From Sideroxyarcus sp. (GTDB lineage: Bacteria > Pseudomonadota > Gammaproteobacteria > Burkholderiales > Gallionellaceae): a DNA stretch of 64,000 bases. The notes below the pieces were generated by a model. It did not search any database. It was not told the DNA's origin and was given only the letters and a program-made list of their open reading frames with translations. The DNA lies in the NCBI GenBank assembly GCA_030652215.1, contig JAUSBC010000042.1, positions 1 through 64,000 on the forward strand, given 5' to 3'. The position numbers were made by a program, and so were the translations under genes. This document shows, in pieces, positions 45,463 to 54,904 of the stretch (position 1 is the stretch's first letter; each line of letters begins with the position of its first letter).

Positions 45463-45599
45463 GTAGGTTGGGCAGAGCGCAGCGTGCCCAACAAATAAGG
45501 CATGCTTATTGGTGTTGGGCACGCTACGCTTCCCCCGCAAGGGGGAGGCCGATGGGTCCCAACGGCTGCGCCGTTACCCATTCGCTCTGCCCAACCTAC
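45463..45599. repeat. Family A palindromic element with a nested insertion
   Basis: The arms are GTAGGTTGGGCAGAGCGCAG and GCTCTGCCCAACCTAC. The interior includes CCCCCGCAAGGGGGAGGCCG and a GGGTCCCAACGGCTGCGCCG / TTACCC pair, also part of the composite at 31970, indicating one repeat inside another. It fills most of the gap 45350-45706. Confidence 0.8.
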
Positions 45600-45648
45600 G
45601 CATCTTCGCCGCGCTCGCCGACACAACGCGCCCCAAGCCGGTATCGCT

Positions 45649-45710
45649 ATAACCAATGACTTACCCGGCGTCGTTTGCCGGGTTAGTCAGATGACTGGTA
45701 GTTTCATCAG
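45649..45710. repeat. 62-nt hairpin element, copy 1
   Basis: It contains GACTTACCCGGC-gtcgttt-GCCGGGTTAGTC, a 12-bp stem with one T:T mismatch, followed by ATGACTGGTAGTTTCATC. A second 62-nt copy is at 55572-55633. Both start ATAACCA and end ATCAG. Several stem differences are paired changes (see findings). The last bases overlap the stop codon of the BLUF gene. Confidence 0.75.
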
Positions 45711-48700
45711 TCGCTGTGCCCCTTGAAGGCAGTGATATAGGTATAACAGGTGCGCGCGTCCTCGGCGAGTTCCATGAAACTGATGGTGCGCTGCCGCCAT
45801 TCCGTGAAATCCGGTTCGCCCTCGATTCTGGACAAATCGCGAAAACCCATGTTCCAGTCGAGAAAGACCCGGCGTTGCTCGTATCCCTGAATGACAACCC
45901 GCACGTCCTTGTGGCGCGGGTCTTTCTTTAACTGCTCCAACAATTCCAGCACATTCTCGCGGCTGCCTTCGAGCATTTGCATGAAGCAACCATCCTGGTA
46001 AAGCAGACAACCTGTGACACCGAGAGACTGGTTGTGGCGCCGCGACAATTCGACAATATTTTCCAGCGTCTCCTTGCCGACAGCCTCGCTGACCCGGCTG
46101 ACATAGAGCATGAAGAACAAGGTCGGATCGGAGCCCCCGGGGACGCTGGCCAGTTCGCGATCCACGGTCTCGATGAAGGTCTGCTCGTCGAGCGGGCGAT
46201 AGAAAAAATAGCCCTGGATGAAATCGCAGCCGTTGGAACGCAATTCCTGCAACTGCGCCTCGTTTTCCACGCCCTCGGCCACCAGTTTCAGCCCGAGCGA
46301 GCGGCCCAGTCCGATGATGGCGCGAATAATGGTGCGGCTGTTGGCCTGCTTGTCGACGCCGTCGACAAAGGCCTTGTCGATCTTCAGCACGCTGACCGGC
46401 ATGCGCGTGAGTTGCGCCAGCGATGAATAGCCGGTGCCAAAGTCGTCCACCGCCACGCGCAAACCCAGATCGGCCAGTTGCCTGAGCACATGCAGATTGG
46501 TTTCTACATCAGCCATCAACGATGTCTCGGTGATCTCGATCAGCATGCGGGCCGGATCGGCCCCCGTTTCGCGCAGGATGTCGGCAAAGTCCTGAGCCAG
46601 CGTGTCCTCGTTCAACTGGCGCGTCGATACGTTCACCGACACATAGGCCGGCGCCTGTTCCCCCCAGCGCTTGCGCCACTTGACCTCGGCCATGCATCCC
46701 TGACGGAACACCCATAAACCGATGACCACGATGGGGCCGGTCATTTCGGCGATGGGGATAAAGACTGCGGGCGAAATTTCGCCTTCCGCCGAATGCCAGC
46801 GCAACAACAATTCGGCGCCGGCAATGCGCCCGCTTTCGGCCGAAACAATGGGCTGAAAGCGGCAGGAAAACTCGTTGCGCTCCAGCGCATGACGCAGCCC
46901 CTGGGTCACAGACAGGCGCTGGCGCACCTTCTGCTCCAGGTTGGCGCTGAAAAACTGCCAGCCGTCGCGCCCCTTTTGCTTCACTTCGTTCATGGCCGTA
47001 TCGGCCGACCGCAACAGATCGTCTGCGGAATGGGTACTGCCATGCCCGACCGCGATGCCGATACTGGCCGTGACGAACAGGGAGCGTCCATCGATATCGA
47101 AAGGGGTGCGCATTGCTTCGTTGATGCGTTCGGCGAGTGCCGAGATGGTTGCGGGTTGTTCCAGTTGCTCGCACAACACGACGAACTCGTCGCCGGCCAG
47201 CCGCGCCACGGTATCACCCGGTCGCACTATTTCGATCAGGAGCATGGCTGCCTGCTTCAACAGCGCATCGCCGGTTGCATGTCCGTAGGTGTCGTTCACC
47301 AGCTTGAACCCGTCCAGATCGATGAACAGCAAAGCCACGCTCAGGCCCTGGCGCTGCGAACGTTGCAGCGCACCGACGAGGCGTTCGCGGATCAATGCGC
47401 GGTTCGGCAATTCCGTCAGCGCATCGTGGGTCGCCCGCCGTAACACGTCCTCTTCCGCGTGCTTGCGCACGGAAATGTCGCTCATGGTGACCACCAGCGT
47501 CCATTCATCGCCGTTCCGGATCTTGGCGATGGCCGCTTCCAGCGGGAAAAAACTGCCGTCCTTGCGATACCCTGCAACCTCGCGCCGCCCGGACATGCGC
47601 CGCTCCGTTTCCGCGCCTTCCACGAACCGCTGCACCATATCTACATGGGCTTGGCGCAAGTGCGGCGGCAGCAGCAGGTGGATAGACATGCCGAGCATCT
47701 CTTCCAGGGTATAACCGAACATCGCGCACGCGCTGTGATTGGCTTCGGCAATGATGCCTTTATCATTGGCGGCGATAATCCCCATGTCGGCAATGGACAA
47801 TATCTGCCGCGCCTTGTTGGATAGTTCGGCGGCTGCAGCCGTTTCCGCCGACAAGCGTTGCACCACCTGTGCAGAGGGCGGGGATTCGTGCAGCTTCAAG
47901 CCTTGCGCCTGATTCCGGTAGCGTTCCGGCAGCAGCGGAGGATTGCGGCCGAAACTTTCGACGATGCTGAAGCTGCCGGCTGCATTGCAGCGGGCCAGAT
48001 AAGTGTTCACATGCGCGCAATGGGTAAGCGCATCCATTGTCACTTCGCCTTGCGGCGCGCTCACCCGGATGTTTTCCAGCGCGGCCACCACTGCTTCGGA
48101 TTCCGTGGTCCCCGCCGCTTCAACCGCTTGGGCGTAGGCGCGCACGCACAGATAGGCACCTTCGCCGAAATTGGTCAGGATGCCGTTGCCGTCGGGCCAG
48201 ATTCCGTCGACACCGGGCAGTTGTGCGAGTTGATCGAGAAAGGTCATGTTTTCCGGCGTGTTCACCGACATGAAGTAGGTGTTGCTGGAGTAGAAGCCCT
48301 CCCGGACTTGCGCCGGCAAACGGCTGACCATCATCTCGTCGTAGTGCCCCATCACCACAGCCATGTGCTTCTTCATGCCCATTTCGGTGAAACGCATCAG
48401 CAGTTGCAGCTGGTCATCCCCGGCAAAATACGGAACAAACACGTCCGCCCCGGAACGGAAGACCTGTTCAAGCAGCGCATTGATCTCCTGCAACCCCGCC
48501 CCGATGGGCAGGTACTCCTCGCCGACGATGTCGCCGCCGAGCGCGAGCAAAGAACGTTTTGCCGCGTCGATCGAGCCGCGCGGCCATTCGTAGTTGTTGC
48601 CCGCAAAGAACATCTTCAGTCCAAAGCGTCTAGCCATGAACGGGATCATCTTGTCGATCTGCTGGTTGGGCAGCGCGGCAAAATGGAAGAAATAGCGGCC

Positions 48701-49060
48701 CGCGATGCTGCCTTCGGAAAACGAGAAGTTCAGATAAGGGATGCGTTTCGGTTCGGCGACCTGGGTGGCGACGGCGATGCGCGAGTTGGACAACAGGTTG
48801 CCTATCATCGCAACGCAACGGTGTTCTTCAACCAGGCGCAAAGCGGCCGGAACGGCGGTCTGGGGCTGGCTGCCGTCGTCCTCGATGAGCAGCTCCAGGG
48901 GACGCCCGAGCACTCCGCCTGCGGCATTGATCTCCTTGCATGCGATTCTGGCTGCGTTGACGATCTCGGCGCCATAAAGCCCGACAATGCCGGTCATCGG
49001 GGGCATCAACCCCAACCGGATCGGTTCAACCGTAGCCATGTCTCTCTTGTACTCGCTCAT
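45707..49060 (-). CDS. PBP-PAS-GGDEF-EAL-BLUF sensor protein (1117 aa)
   Basis: Five modules in order. Residues about 13-390 are a type I periplasmic-binding-protein fold like AmiC/FmdD/UrtA (LGLMPPMTGIVGLYGAEIV). A PAS domain is near 410-540 (ADMGIIAANDKGIIAEANHS). GGDEF at about 555-720 has AGDEF near 621, so the first Gly is replaced. EAL at about 735-980 has GAELLLRW (E kept, motif ELL), VDDFGTGYSSL near 870 and EGVENEAQL. BLUF is at 983-1117 (FFMLYVSRVSEAV, then HNQSLGVTGCLLYQDGCFMQ), with the flavin-contact Tyr, Asn and Gln present and Trp in FLDWNMGF. There is no signal peptide or membrane segment, so all parts are cytoplasmic. Start 49060, or 49039 as an alternative. Confidence 0.9.
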   Translation of the reverse strand: MSEYKRDMATVEPIRLGLMPPMTGIVGLYGAEIVNAARIACKEINAAGGVLGRPLELLIEDDGSQPQTAVPAALRLVEEHRCVAMIGNLLSNSRIAVATQVAEPKRIPYLNFSFSEGSIAGRYFFHFAALPNQQIDKMIPFMARRFGLKMFFAGNNYEWPRGSIDAAKRSLLALGGDIVGEEYLPIGAGLQEINALLEQVFRSGADVFVPYFAGDDQLQLLMRFTEMGMKKHMAVVMGHYDEMMVSRLPAQVREGFYSSNTYFMSVNTPENMTFLDQLAQLPGVDGIWPDGNGILTNFGEGAYLCVRAYAQAVEAAGTTESEAVVAALENIRVSAPQGEVTMDALTHCAHVNTYLARCNAAGSFSIVESFGRNPPLLPERYRNQAQGLKLHESPPSAQVVQRLSAETAAAAELSNKARQILSIADMGIIAANDKGIIAEANHSACAMFGYTLEEMLGMSIHLLLPPHLRQAHVDMVQRFVEGAETERRMSGRREVAGYRKDGSFFPLEAAIAKIRNGDEWTLVVTMSDISVRKHAEEDVLRRATHDALTELPNRALIRERLVGALQRSQRQGLSVALLFIDLDGFKLVNDTYGHATGDALLKQAAMLLIEIVRPGDTVARLAGDEFVVLCEQLEQPATISALAERINEAMRTPFDIDGRSLFVTASIGIAVGHGSTHSADDLLRSADTAMNEVKQKGRDGWQFFSANLEQKVRQRLSVTQGLRHALERNEFSCRFQPIVSAESGRIAGAELLLRWHSAEGEISPAVFIPIAEMTGPIVVIGLWVFRQGCMAEVKWRKRWGEQAPAYVSVNVSTRQLNEDTLAQDFADILRETGADPARMLIEITETSLMADVETNLHVLRQLADLGLRVAVDDFGTGYSSLAQLTRMPVSVLKIDKAFVDGVDKQANSRTIIRAIIGLGRSLGLKLVAEGVENEAQLQELRSNGCDFIQGYFFYRPLDEQTFIETVDRELASVPGGSDPTLFFMLYVSRVSEAVGKETLENIVELSRRHNQSLGVTGCLLYQDGCFMQMLEGSRENVLELLEQLKKDPRHKDVRVVIQGYEQRRVFLDWNMGFRDLSRIEGEPDFTEWRQRTISFMELAEDARTCYTYITAFKGHSD

Positions 49061-49259
49061 GCCGCTGTTTGTTGCAGAAATCGCAATTCCCGAAGTATCC
49101 CATTCGCGACCAAAATTCGCCATATATATAGAGTCAGGGGCGAAAACCGGCGAAACATGCCCAAGCGGACAATCCGCGCCCGATGGGCGGGATTTCAAGC
49201 CCGTGAGGGTGTGCTAGAGTGCGGGCGCTTTTCACCGAACAATGGAGTCAAGGATAGTT

Positions 49260-49832
49260 ATGCGCGAAGTCCTTTTAAGACTGGTCGATGTCCCCATCGC
49301 ACGAATTCTCGTGCTCGCCGGGTTCATTTTTGTATTGGTTGGCATTTTGGGCAAGATCGAGGGCAAGATCGAACCCGGCACTGCAGGGCGCATCAGTTCC
49401 GCCATTCTCGGTGTGATGCTGCTCGGTATCGGCGTCTTCATGCAATATTCGGAACTCAAATATGCCGAGTTGCACGAAATCAACGCCAAGGCCCAGATGG
49501 ATCAAGCCGCCCTGTCGCTCGCCGCATCTTCTGCGCCAGCCAGTGCCGTCGCGGCTGCGCCAGTGATTCCCATCAAAGTCGTCTCCGGCACTTACGGCCG
49601 CAACTGCAATGCCAAAGTCGGCAATGCGACCGCGCCGCTGTCCGTGACATGCGACGGGCAAAGCAGTTGCGACTTTGTGATCGACACGACCGCGCTGGCA
49701 GATCCGGCCCCGAATTGCAGCAAAGACTTTGCGGCCGAATGGAAATGCGGCGAAGGAAGCGCAGTCTATTCCGCCGCCCTACCCAGCCTCAACGGCAGCA
49801 ACGATAAGCTGCGGTTGAGCTGTTTCTATTAA
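49260..49832 (+). CDS. Membrane protein with SUEL-lectin-like C-terminal domain
   Basis: A 190-residue protein. Two membrane segments lie at about 14-32 and 45-65 (RILVLAGFIFVLVGILG; AILGVMLLGIGVFM). After an Ala/Ser linker comes a cysteine-rich domain of about 85 residues: IKVVSGTYGRNCNAKV, CDGQSSCDFVID, PAPNCSKDFAAEWKC, ending LRLSCFY. The YGR...C, C-x5-C and D-P-x-P-x-C-x-K spacing resemble the rhamnose-binding (SUEL) lectin domain, but this is by eye. The ATG at 49260 with AAGGA is chosen over 49242. Confidence 0.65.
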   Translation: MREVLLRLVDVPIARILVLAGFIFVLVGILGKIEGKIEPGTAGRISSAILGVMLLGIGVFMQYSELKYAELHEINAKAQMDQAALSLAASSAPASAVAAAPVIPIKVVSGTYGRNCNAKVGNATAPLSVTCDGQSSCDFVIDTTALADPAPNCSKDFAAEWKCGEGSAVYSAALPSLNGSNDKLRLSCFY

Positions 49833-49861
49833 TCCCGAATAATCCAACAGGCCCCAAAGCC

Positions 49862-49984
49862 GTCATACCGGCGAAGGCCGGTATCCAGCCGATTAAAGAT
49901 TCCCCCGCAAGGGGGCAACATCAGGGTTTTGTCCGCTACGCGGAATGTAATTTCTTGCTGGATTACGGCCTTCGCCGGAATGAC
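49862..49984. repeat. Family D palindromic element
   Basis: GTCATACCGGCGAAGGCCGG and GGCCTTCGCCGGAATGAC end the element. The first arm has CATACCGGC/GCCGGTAT where other copies have CATTCCGGC/GCCGGAAT, a paired change that keeps the hairpin. CCCCCGCAAGGGGG is nested inside. Confidence 0.85.
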
Positions 49985-49996
49985 CCGCCGACGCAC

Positions 49997-50115
49997 GTAG
50001 CCCAGATGGAATGAAATGAAATCCGGGAAAACAGGCGCAAATCCCCGGATTCCGCTGCGCTGCATCCGGGCTACGCAACTCATTTGTTGGGCACGCTTCG
50101 CTTTGCCCAACCTAC
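49997..50115. repeat. Family B palindrome followed by half of a family A element
   Basis: GTAGCCCAGATGGAAT... and TGCATCCGGGCTAC (49997-50074) form a family B element. It is followed by one arm of family A, GTTGGGCACGC...GCCCAACCTAC (50086-50115). I see no gene between 50116 and the nrdJ promoter. Confidence 0.8.
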
Positions 50116-50299
50116 GATTGATCCGGCAATACCCACACAGGCTTCTCAACTAGTTGCGGCAATTCCGAGCGCGACATTCCAAACCCTGAATCGCCAAACT
50201 GGAACCTGTCCAAGCAGTTACGAAAAACCAGTCTTGTTCGACCGTGTTTTGCTAACTCTTCCCGCGCGCCAAGTCAATTTTCCGCAGCCAATATATTCC

Positions 50300-50364
50300 T
50301 TGAAAAAACTTACCGACCCCCTACAATTAGTCAATTCCAAATGACTAACCACTATATATAGTGG
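50300..50364 (+). promoter_or_regulatory. nrdJ promoter with NrdR box(es)
   Basis: TTGAAA (50300-50305), 16 bp, TACAAT (50322-50327) forms a sigma-70-type promoter. CCACTATATATAGTGG at 50349-50364 matches the NrdR box consensus (ACACWATATATWGTGT) almost perfectly. A degenerate second box, CCCCTACAATTAGTCA (50318-50333), lies 31 bp upstream and overlaps the -10; NrdR boxes typically pair at about three helical turns. The palindrome is also followed by a T-rich run. No cobalamin-riboswitch B12 box was seen. Confidence 0.8.
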
Positions 50365-50583
50365 TTTTTCTTTTTCGCCTGAAGTAGCGTGCACATTCAA
50401 GGGGGTAGCGCCGTGTTCGATTCCGAAAGCGTTTCAGCATCTGCTCGCAACGATTCCGATTCCAGCTCAAGCTCCACAAACACCCCGGACCGACACCAGG
50501 CCAACCAGCGCAAGAACACAGGACCGTCCTCCGAACTCGCCAATAACGTAGCAAACAAATCAGCTACTGAAGGAATACATACC

Positions 50584-53500
50584 ATGACACAAGAAATAAG
50601 CACCGAAGTCCTGCTGGAAAAATACGCGGAAGCGGATGAAACGTCGGTGCAGGACGTGCGCCGCCGCGTCGCGCGCGGTCTGGCGCAGAACGAAAGCCCC
50701 GAACAGCGCGCCAAGTGGGAACAAGCTTTCTTCGACGCGCAGGAAAACGGTTTCGTGCCGGCCGGTCGCATCAACTCCGCCGCCGGATTGAAGATTCAGG
50801 CAACCCTCATCAATTGCTTCGTGCAACCCGTGGGCGACGCCATCTCCGGCACCACCGACGGCAAGCCCGACATCTACGATGCGCTGCAGCAAGCCGCTGA
50901 AACCATGCGCCGCGGCGGCGGCGTGGGCTACGACTTCTCCTCCATCCGCCCCGAAGGCGCCCACGTCAAAGGCACGAACTCTCGCGCCAGCGGCCCCATC
51001 TCTTATATGCGCGTGTTCGACCGCTCCTGCGAGACCGTGGAATCCGCCGGTGCGCGCCGCGGCGCCCAGATGGGCGTGCTGCGCTGCGATCACCCGGACA
51101 TCGAGAAATTCATCGGCGCCAAGGATCAGGGCGACCTGCGCAACTTCAATATCTCGGTCGGCGTGACCGATGCGCTGATGCAGGCCGTGGAAAAAGACGA
51201 GGAGTTCGAACTGGTGCACAGCGCCGAGCCTTCCGCCGCAATCAAGGCTGCGGGTGCGACGCGCCGCGACGACGGCAAGTGGGTGTATCGCAAAGTGCGC
51301 GCCACCGACCTGTGGAAGCAGATCATCGCCAGCACCTACGACCATGCCGAGCCGGGTGTGCTGTTCATCGACCTGATGAACCGCGACAACAACCTGTCGT
51401 ATTGCGAGATTATCGAAGCCACGAATCCATGCGTCACCACCGACACCTGGGTGATGACAGAACAAGGCACACGTCAGGTCAGCGATCTGATCGGCAAACC
51501 CTTCGCCGCAATGATCGACGGCAAGTCCTACCCGACCGAATCACAGGGATTTTTCTTCACCGGCACCAAGCCGGTACTGCGCCTGAAGACTGCCGAAGGG
51601 CATTCGCTGCGACTGACTGCCGACCATAAGGTGCTGCGCGTTTCCCGTATGTCGCGCCATACGCGCGAAACAGAATGGATCAACGCGGGCGAGTTGCATA
51701 CCGACGATCAAATCGTGTTGCACGATCATCGCGCCATGCAGGCTTGGGGCGGCGCACACAATGAAGATGAAGGCTACCTGATCGGTTTGCTGATCGGCGA
51801 CGGCACACTCAAGACCGACAAAGCGGTGCTGAGCGTTTGGGACTCCGCGTCCCTGAAAATCGCCAACGGCGCAGACATGCTTCCTGCATCCGGTGTTGCC
51901 GGTGTCATGCGCGCCGCCGAACAAGCAGCGCGTTCGATGCCGCACCGCTCCGATTTCAACGGCTGGCAAAAGCCGATTGACGGTCGCGGCGAATACCGTC
52001 TGGCGACCGGCGCATTGCGCACACTGGCACTGGAGTTGGGCTTAACTCCCGGCAACAAACGTTTCACGCCGGCAATTGAAACCGGTTCTTCCGATTTTTA
52101 TCGCGGCGTGTTGCGCGGCATGTTCGACGCCGACGGCTCGGTGCAAGGCTCACAGGAAAAAGGCATCAGCGTTCGCTTGACGCAGATCGACCTCGGCAAC
52201 CTGGAGGCGGTGCAGCGCATGCTGCAGCGTCTCGGCATCATCTCCACTATCTATCAAAATCGCCGCCCCGCTGAAATGAAGGCGTTGCCGGACGGCAAAG
52301 GCGGTTCCAGGGAGTACACCTGCCAGGCGCTGCACGAACTCATCATCAGCGGAGAAAACATCGGACGTTATGCCGAACTGATCGGATTTGCGGATAGCGA
52401 CAAGATGGACAAGCTGAACACTTTGCTGGCCAAGTATCAGCGCAAGCCCAATTCAGAGCGTTTCGTCGCAACCGTGCTGTCGCTGGAAGAAGATGGCGTG
52501 GAAGACGTGTATGACGTGACCGTGGCCGAGGTGCATGCATTCGATGCCAATGGACTGTATGTCCACAACTGTGCCGAGCAACCCTTGCCCCCTTCCGGCT
52601 GCTGCTGCCTGGGTTCCATCGACATGACACGCATGGTGAAGAACCCGTTCTCCAAGCTCGCCGGTTTCGATTACGAACCGTTCATACAACTGGTGCGCGT
52701 CTCGGTGCGCATGCTGGACAACGTGCTGGATGTGACCGCATGGCCGTTGCCGGAACAACAAAAGGAAGCGCAAAACAAACGCCGCGTCGGGCTGGGCTTC
52801 ACCGGCTTGGGCGATGCGCTGGTGATGCTGGGCCTGCGCTACGACACGGACGAGGCGCGCAACTTTGCCGCCGACATCACGCGCATCATGCGCGACGAGG
52901 CGTATCTCGCCTCTATCGACCTGGCCATCGAGCGCGGCAAATTCCCGCTGCTGGATGCGGACAAGTATCTGTCCGCCCCGCGCTTCGCCTCGCGCCTGCC
53001 AGACGAGATCAAGGACAAGATACGCAAGCACGGTCTGCGCAACAGCCACCTGCTTTCCATCGCACCCACGGGCACCATCTCGCTGGCTTTTGCCGACAAT
53101 GCCTCCAACGGCATCGAGCCGGCTTTCTCCTGGTTCTACACGCGCAAGAAACGCATGATGGACGGCACCACCAAGGATTACTCGGTGGAAGACCACGCCT
53201 GGCGCGTGTTCAAGCAGCAGGGCGGCGATGTCAAAAATCTGCCGCCGGCTTTCGTCACCGCGCTGGAAATTTCCGCCATCGATCACATGAAGATGGTCGC
53301 CGCCGTGGCGCCGTTCATCGACACCTCGATCAGCAAGACCGTCAACGTGCCCGCCGAGTATCCGTATGAGGATTTCAAGGACCTCTACACCGAAGCCTGG
53401 AAAGCCGGACTGAAGGGGCTGGCGACCTATCGCCCGAACAGCGTGCTGGGTTCGGTGCTGTCCGTCACGCCGGAGAAAAAGGAAGAGGAACAACCGCAGG

Positions 53501-54549
53501 ACTTCGTGTTCGACCAGGACCGCCGCATCGTGCTGGAAACTGCCCCCAATCCCGCGCTCGCCTCGTTGCGCTGGCCCGGCCGCCCGGCCCTGCCGTCAGG
53601 CAGCGAAGGCTGGACGTCACCGGTGGTCAAACATCCGCTCGGCAGTTTCGTGGCGTTCGTATCGCATACAAAAAATGGCTGCAATCATCCCTTCGAAGTC
53701 TGGGTAAACGGTTCCGAACAACCGCGCGGCCTGGGCGCGCTGGCAAAATCTCTGTCCATGGACATGCGCACGCGCGACCCGGTGTGGATACGCATGAAAC
53801 TGGAGATGCTGATGAAGTCGGCGGGCGACGACGCCTTCGACATGCCGATGCCGCCGGACGGTGAAGTGAAACGCATGCCCAGCCTGGTCGCCGCGTTCGC
53901 GCACCTGCTGAAATTCCGCATCGAGGAACTGGGTGCGCTGGAGATTTGCGACGGCATGACCACGCCGATGATGGACGCGCTGTTCGCCAAAAAAGAGCCC
54001 AAGACCGGCACCGACGGCACCATGAGCTGGACGGTAGACATCTCCAACGCGGGCAGCGGCGACGACTTTGTGCTGGGCCTGAAAGAACTGGTATTACCGG
54101 ACGGCCAGCGCCGCCCCTACTCGATGTGGCTCTCGGGCGTGTACCCGCGCGCACTCGACGGATTGTGCAAAGTGCTGAGCCTGGACATGCGCGTGATCGA
54201 CCCGGCCTGGATAGGCATGAAACTGCGCAAGCTGCTGAACTTCGGCGAGCCGTTGGGCGACTTCATGGCGCGCGTGCCGGGCGGCAACAAGATGGAAAGC
54301 TATCCGTCGACGGTTTCGTACGTCGCCAAACTCATCATCCACCGCTATGCGATGCTCGGCATCCTCGACGAACACGGCTACCCGGTGCAACAAATGGGCG
54401 TGCTGGAGATTCCCGAAGGCCACATCAAACCCACCACCATCAAACCCATCGTCGGCAAGCTGTGCAAGGAATGCGGCAATGCCACGCTGATCAAAAAGGA
54501 TGGTTGCGAGTTTTGTACGAGTTGCGGGGCGATTGGGGCGTGCGGTTAG
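50584..54549 (+). CDS. nrdJ: Adenosylcobalamin-dependent ribonucleotide reductase NrdJ with an intein
   Basis: A 1321-residue precursor, 941 after intein removal. Class II reductase converting ribonucleotides to deoxyribonucleotides without oxygen requirement. It starts [31 protein letters not shown] holds the first redox Cys, and [19 protein letters not shown] follows. The radical site is split: ATNP, then the intein at residues 283-662, then [19 protein letters not shown], so Cys663 is the NPC-x-E thiyl-radical cysteine. Two TSCPD-type domains (about 975-1275) and a C-terminal [18 protein letters not shown] zinc ribbon end it. The ATG at 50584 has AAGGA 9 bases upstream; the frame is open to 50389, but that stretch is Ser-rich and not family-like. 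Confidence 0.95.
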   Translation: MTQEISTEVLLEKYAEADETSVQDVRRRVARGLAQNESPEQRAKWEQAFFDAQENGFVPAGRINSAAGLKIQATLINCFVQPVGDAISGTTDGKPDIYDALQQAAETMRRGGGVGYDFSSIRPEGAHVKGTNSRASGPISYMRVFDRSCETVESAGARRGAQMGVLRCDHPDIEKFIGAKDQGDLRNFNISVGVTDALMQAVEKDEEFELVHSAEPSAAIKAAGATRRDDGKWVYRKVRATDLWKQIIASTYDHAEPGVLFIDLMNRDNNLSYCEIIEATNPCVTTDTWVMTEQGTRQVSDLIGKPFAAMIDGKSYPTESQGFFFTGTKPVLRLKTAEGHSLRLTADHKVLRVSRMSRHTRETEWINAGELHTDDQIVLHDHRAMQAWGGAHNEDEGYLIGLLIGDGTLKTDKAVLSVWDSASLKIANGADMLPASGVAGVMRAAEQAARSMPHRSDFNGWQKPIDGRGEYRLATGALRTLALELGLTPGNKRFTPAIETGSSDFYRGVLRGMFDADGSVQGSQEKGISVRLTQIDLGNLEAVQRMLQRLGIISTIYQNRRPAEMKALPDGKGGSREYTCQALHELIISGENIGRYAELIGFADSDKMDKLNTLLAKYQRKPNSERFVATVLSLEEDGVEDVYDVTVAEVHAFDANGLYVHNCAEQPLPPSGCCCLGSIDMTRMVKNPFSKLAGFDYEPFIQLVRVSVRMLDNVLDVTAWPLPEQQKEAQNKRRVGLGFTGLGDALVMLGLRYDTDEARNFAADITRIMRDEAYLASIDLAIERGKFPLLDADKYLSAPRFASRLPDEIKDKIRKHGLRNSHLLSIAPTGTISLAFADNASNGIEPAFSWFYTRKKRMMDGTTKDYSVEDHAWRVFKQQGGDVKNLPPAFVTALEISAIDHMKMVAAVAPFIDTSISKTVNVPAEYPYEDFKDLYTEAWKAGLKGLATYRPNSVLGSVLSVTPEKKEEEQPQDFVFDQDRRIVLETAPNPALASLRWPGRPALPSGSEGWTSPVVKHPLGSFVAFVSHTKNGCNHPFEVWVNGSEQPRGLGALAKSLSMDMRTRDPVWIRMKLEMLMKSAGDDAFDMPMPPDGEVKRMPSLVAAFAHLLKFRIEELGALEICDGMTTPMMDALFAKKEPKTGTDGTMSWTVDISNAGSGDDFVLGLKELVLPDGQRRPYSMWLSGVYPRALDGLCKVLSLDMRVIDPAWIGMKLRKLLNFGEPLGDFMARVPGGNKMESYPSTVSYVAKLIIHRYAMLGILDEHGYPVQQMGVLEIPEGHIKPTTIKPIVGKLCKECGNATLIKKDGCEFCTSCGAIGACG
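51430..52569 (+). other. Intein with LAGLIDADG homing endonuclease, within nrdJ
   Basis: A 380-residue element. Block A begins with Cys1 ([17 protein letters not shown]). Block B is [14 protein letters not shown] (TxxH). Two LAGLIDADG-type motifs are [14 protein letters not shown] (near intein residue 115) and [15 protein letters not shown] (near 225). Block F/G is [20 protein letters not shown], ending His-Asn with Cys as the +1 residue. All splicing residues are present, so self-splicing is expected. Joined exteins read [12 protein letters not shown], the normal NrdJ sequence. Confidence 0.95.
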
Positions 54550-54627
54550 CACGTTGTTGGATGTAGCGCGAGTTGCCGTTGTCGATTGTGTTGAAAATAT
54601 GAAATCCAAGCTACTACCGGATCAATC

Positions 54628-54708
54628 GTAGGTTGGGCAAAGCGCAGCGTGCTCAACACCAATAAGCACCGCTCATTTGTTGGGCACGCTGCGCTTTGCC
54701 CAACCTAC
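54628..54708. repeat. Family A palindromic element downstream of nrdJ
   Basis: GTAGGTTGGGCAAAGCGCAG and CTGCGCTTTGCCCAACCTAC are near-perfect inverted arms, with GTGCTCAACA / TGTTGGGCAC inside. In the remainder of the gap (54709-54904), ATAACCAGCAACTTGCCCGC at 54825 resembles the start of the 62-nt hairpin element. Nothing else is seen there. Confidence 0.85.
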
Positions 54709-54904
54709 GCGGGAGCAACTACGTTGGCTATTGTTATATTGCTCCAGCACGGTGAAGTTTTGACTCAGCCGGACAAAACGGATGTCGTGAGTCTCAGGTA
54801 GGGGGCGCCTGCGCACCCTTCGACATAACCAGCAACTTGCCCGCTTGCGGGTGCAGGGCGAACGGACTTAATCGGCGTTCCCGTGGAAGACCGCTGCTGC
54901 TTCC

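Noticed and set aside
45649-45710. 62-nt hairpin as an integron attC site
   Set aside because: It lacks the paired RYYYAAC and GTTRRRY core sites, and no integrase or cassette array is nearby.
47858-49807. 649-codon open frame on the plus strand
   Set aside because: Antisense to the PBP domain of the BLUF protein and then in another frame of the lectin-like gene.
50084-50344. Short frames beginning MLGTLRFAQPT or similar near repeats
   Set aside because: This peptide is the translation of the family A palindrome and recurs wherever the repeat lies (14, 165, 45447, 50084), so these are not genes.
50140-50583. Cobalamin riboswitch before the B12-dependent nrdJ
   Set aside because: No B12-box-like sequence was seen in the leader; an NrdR box explains the regulation better.
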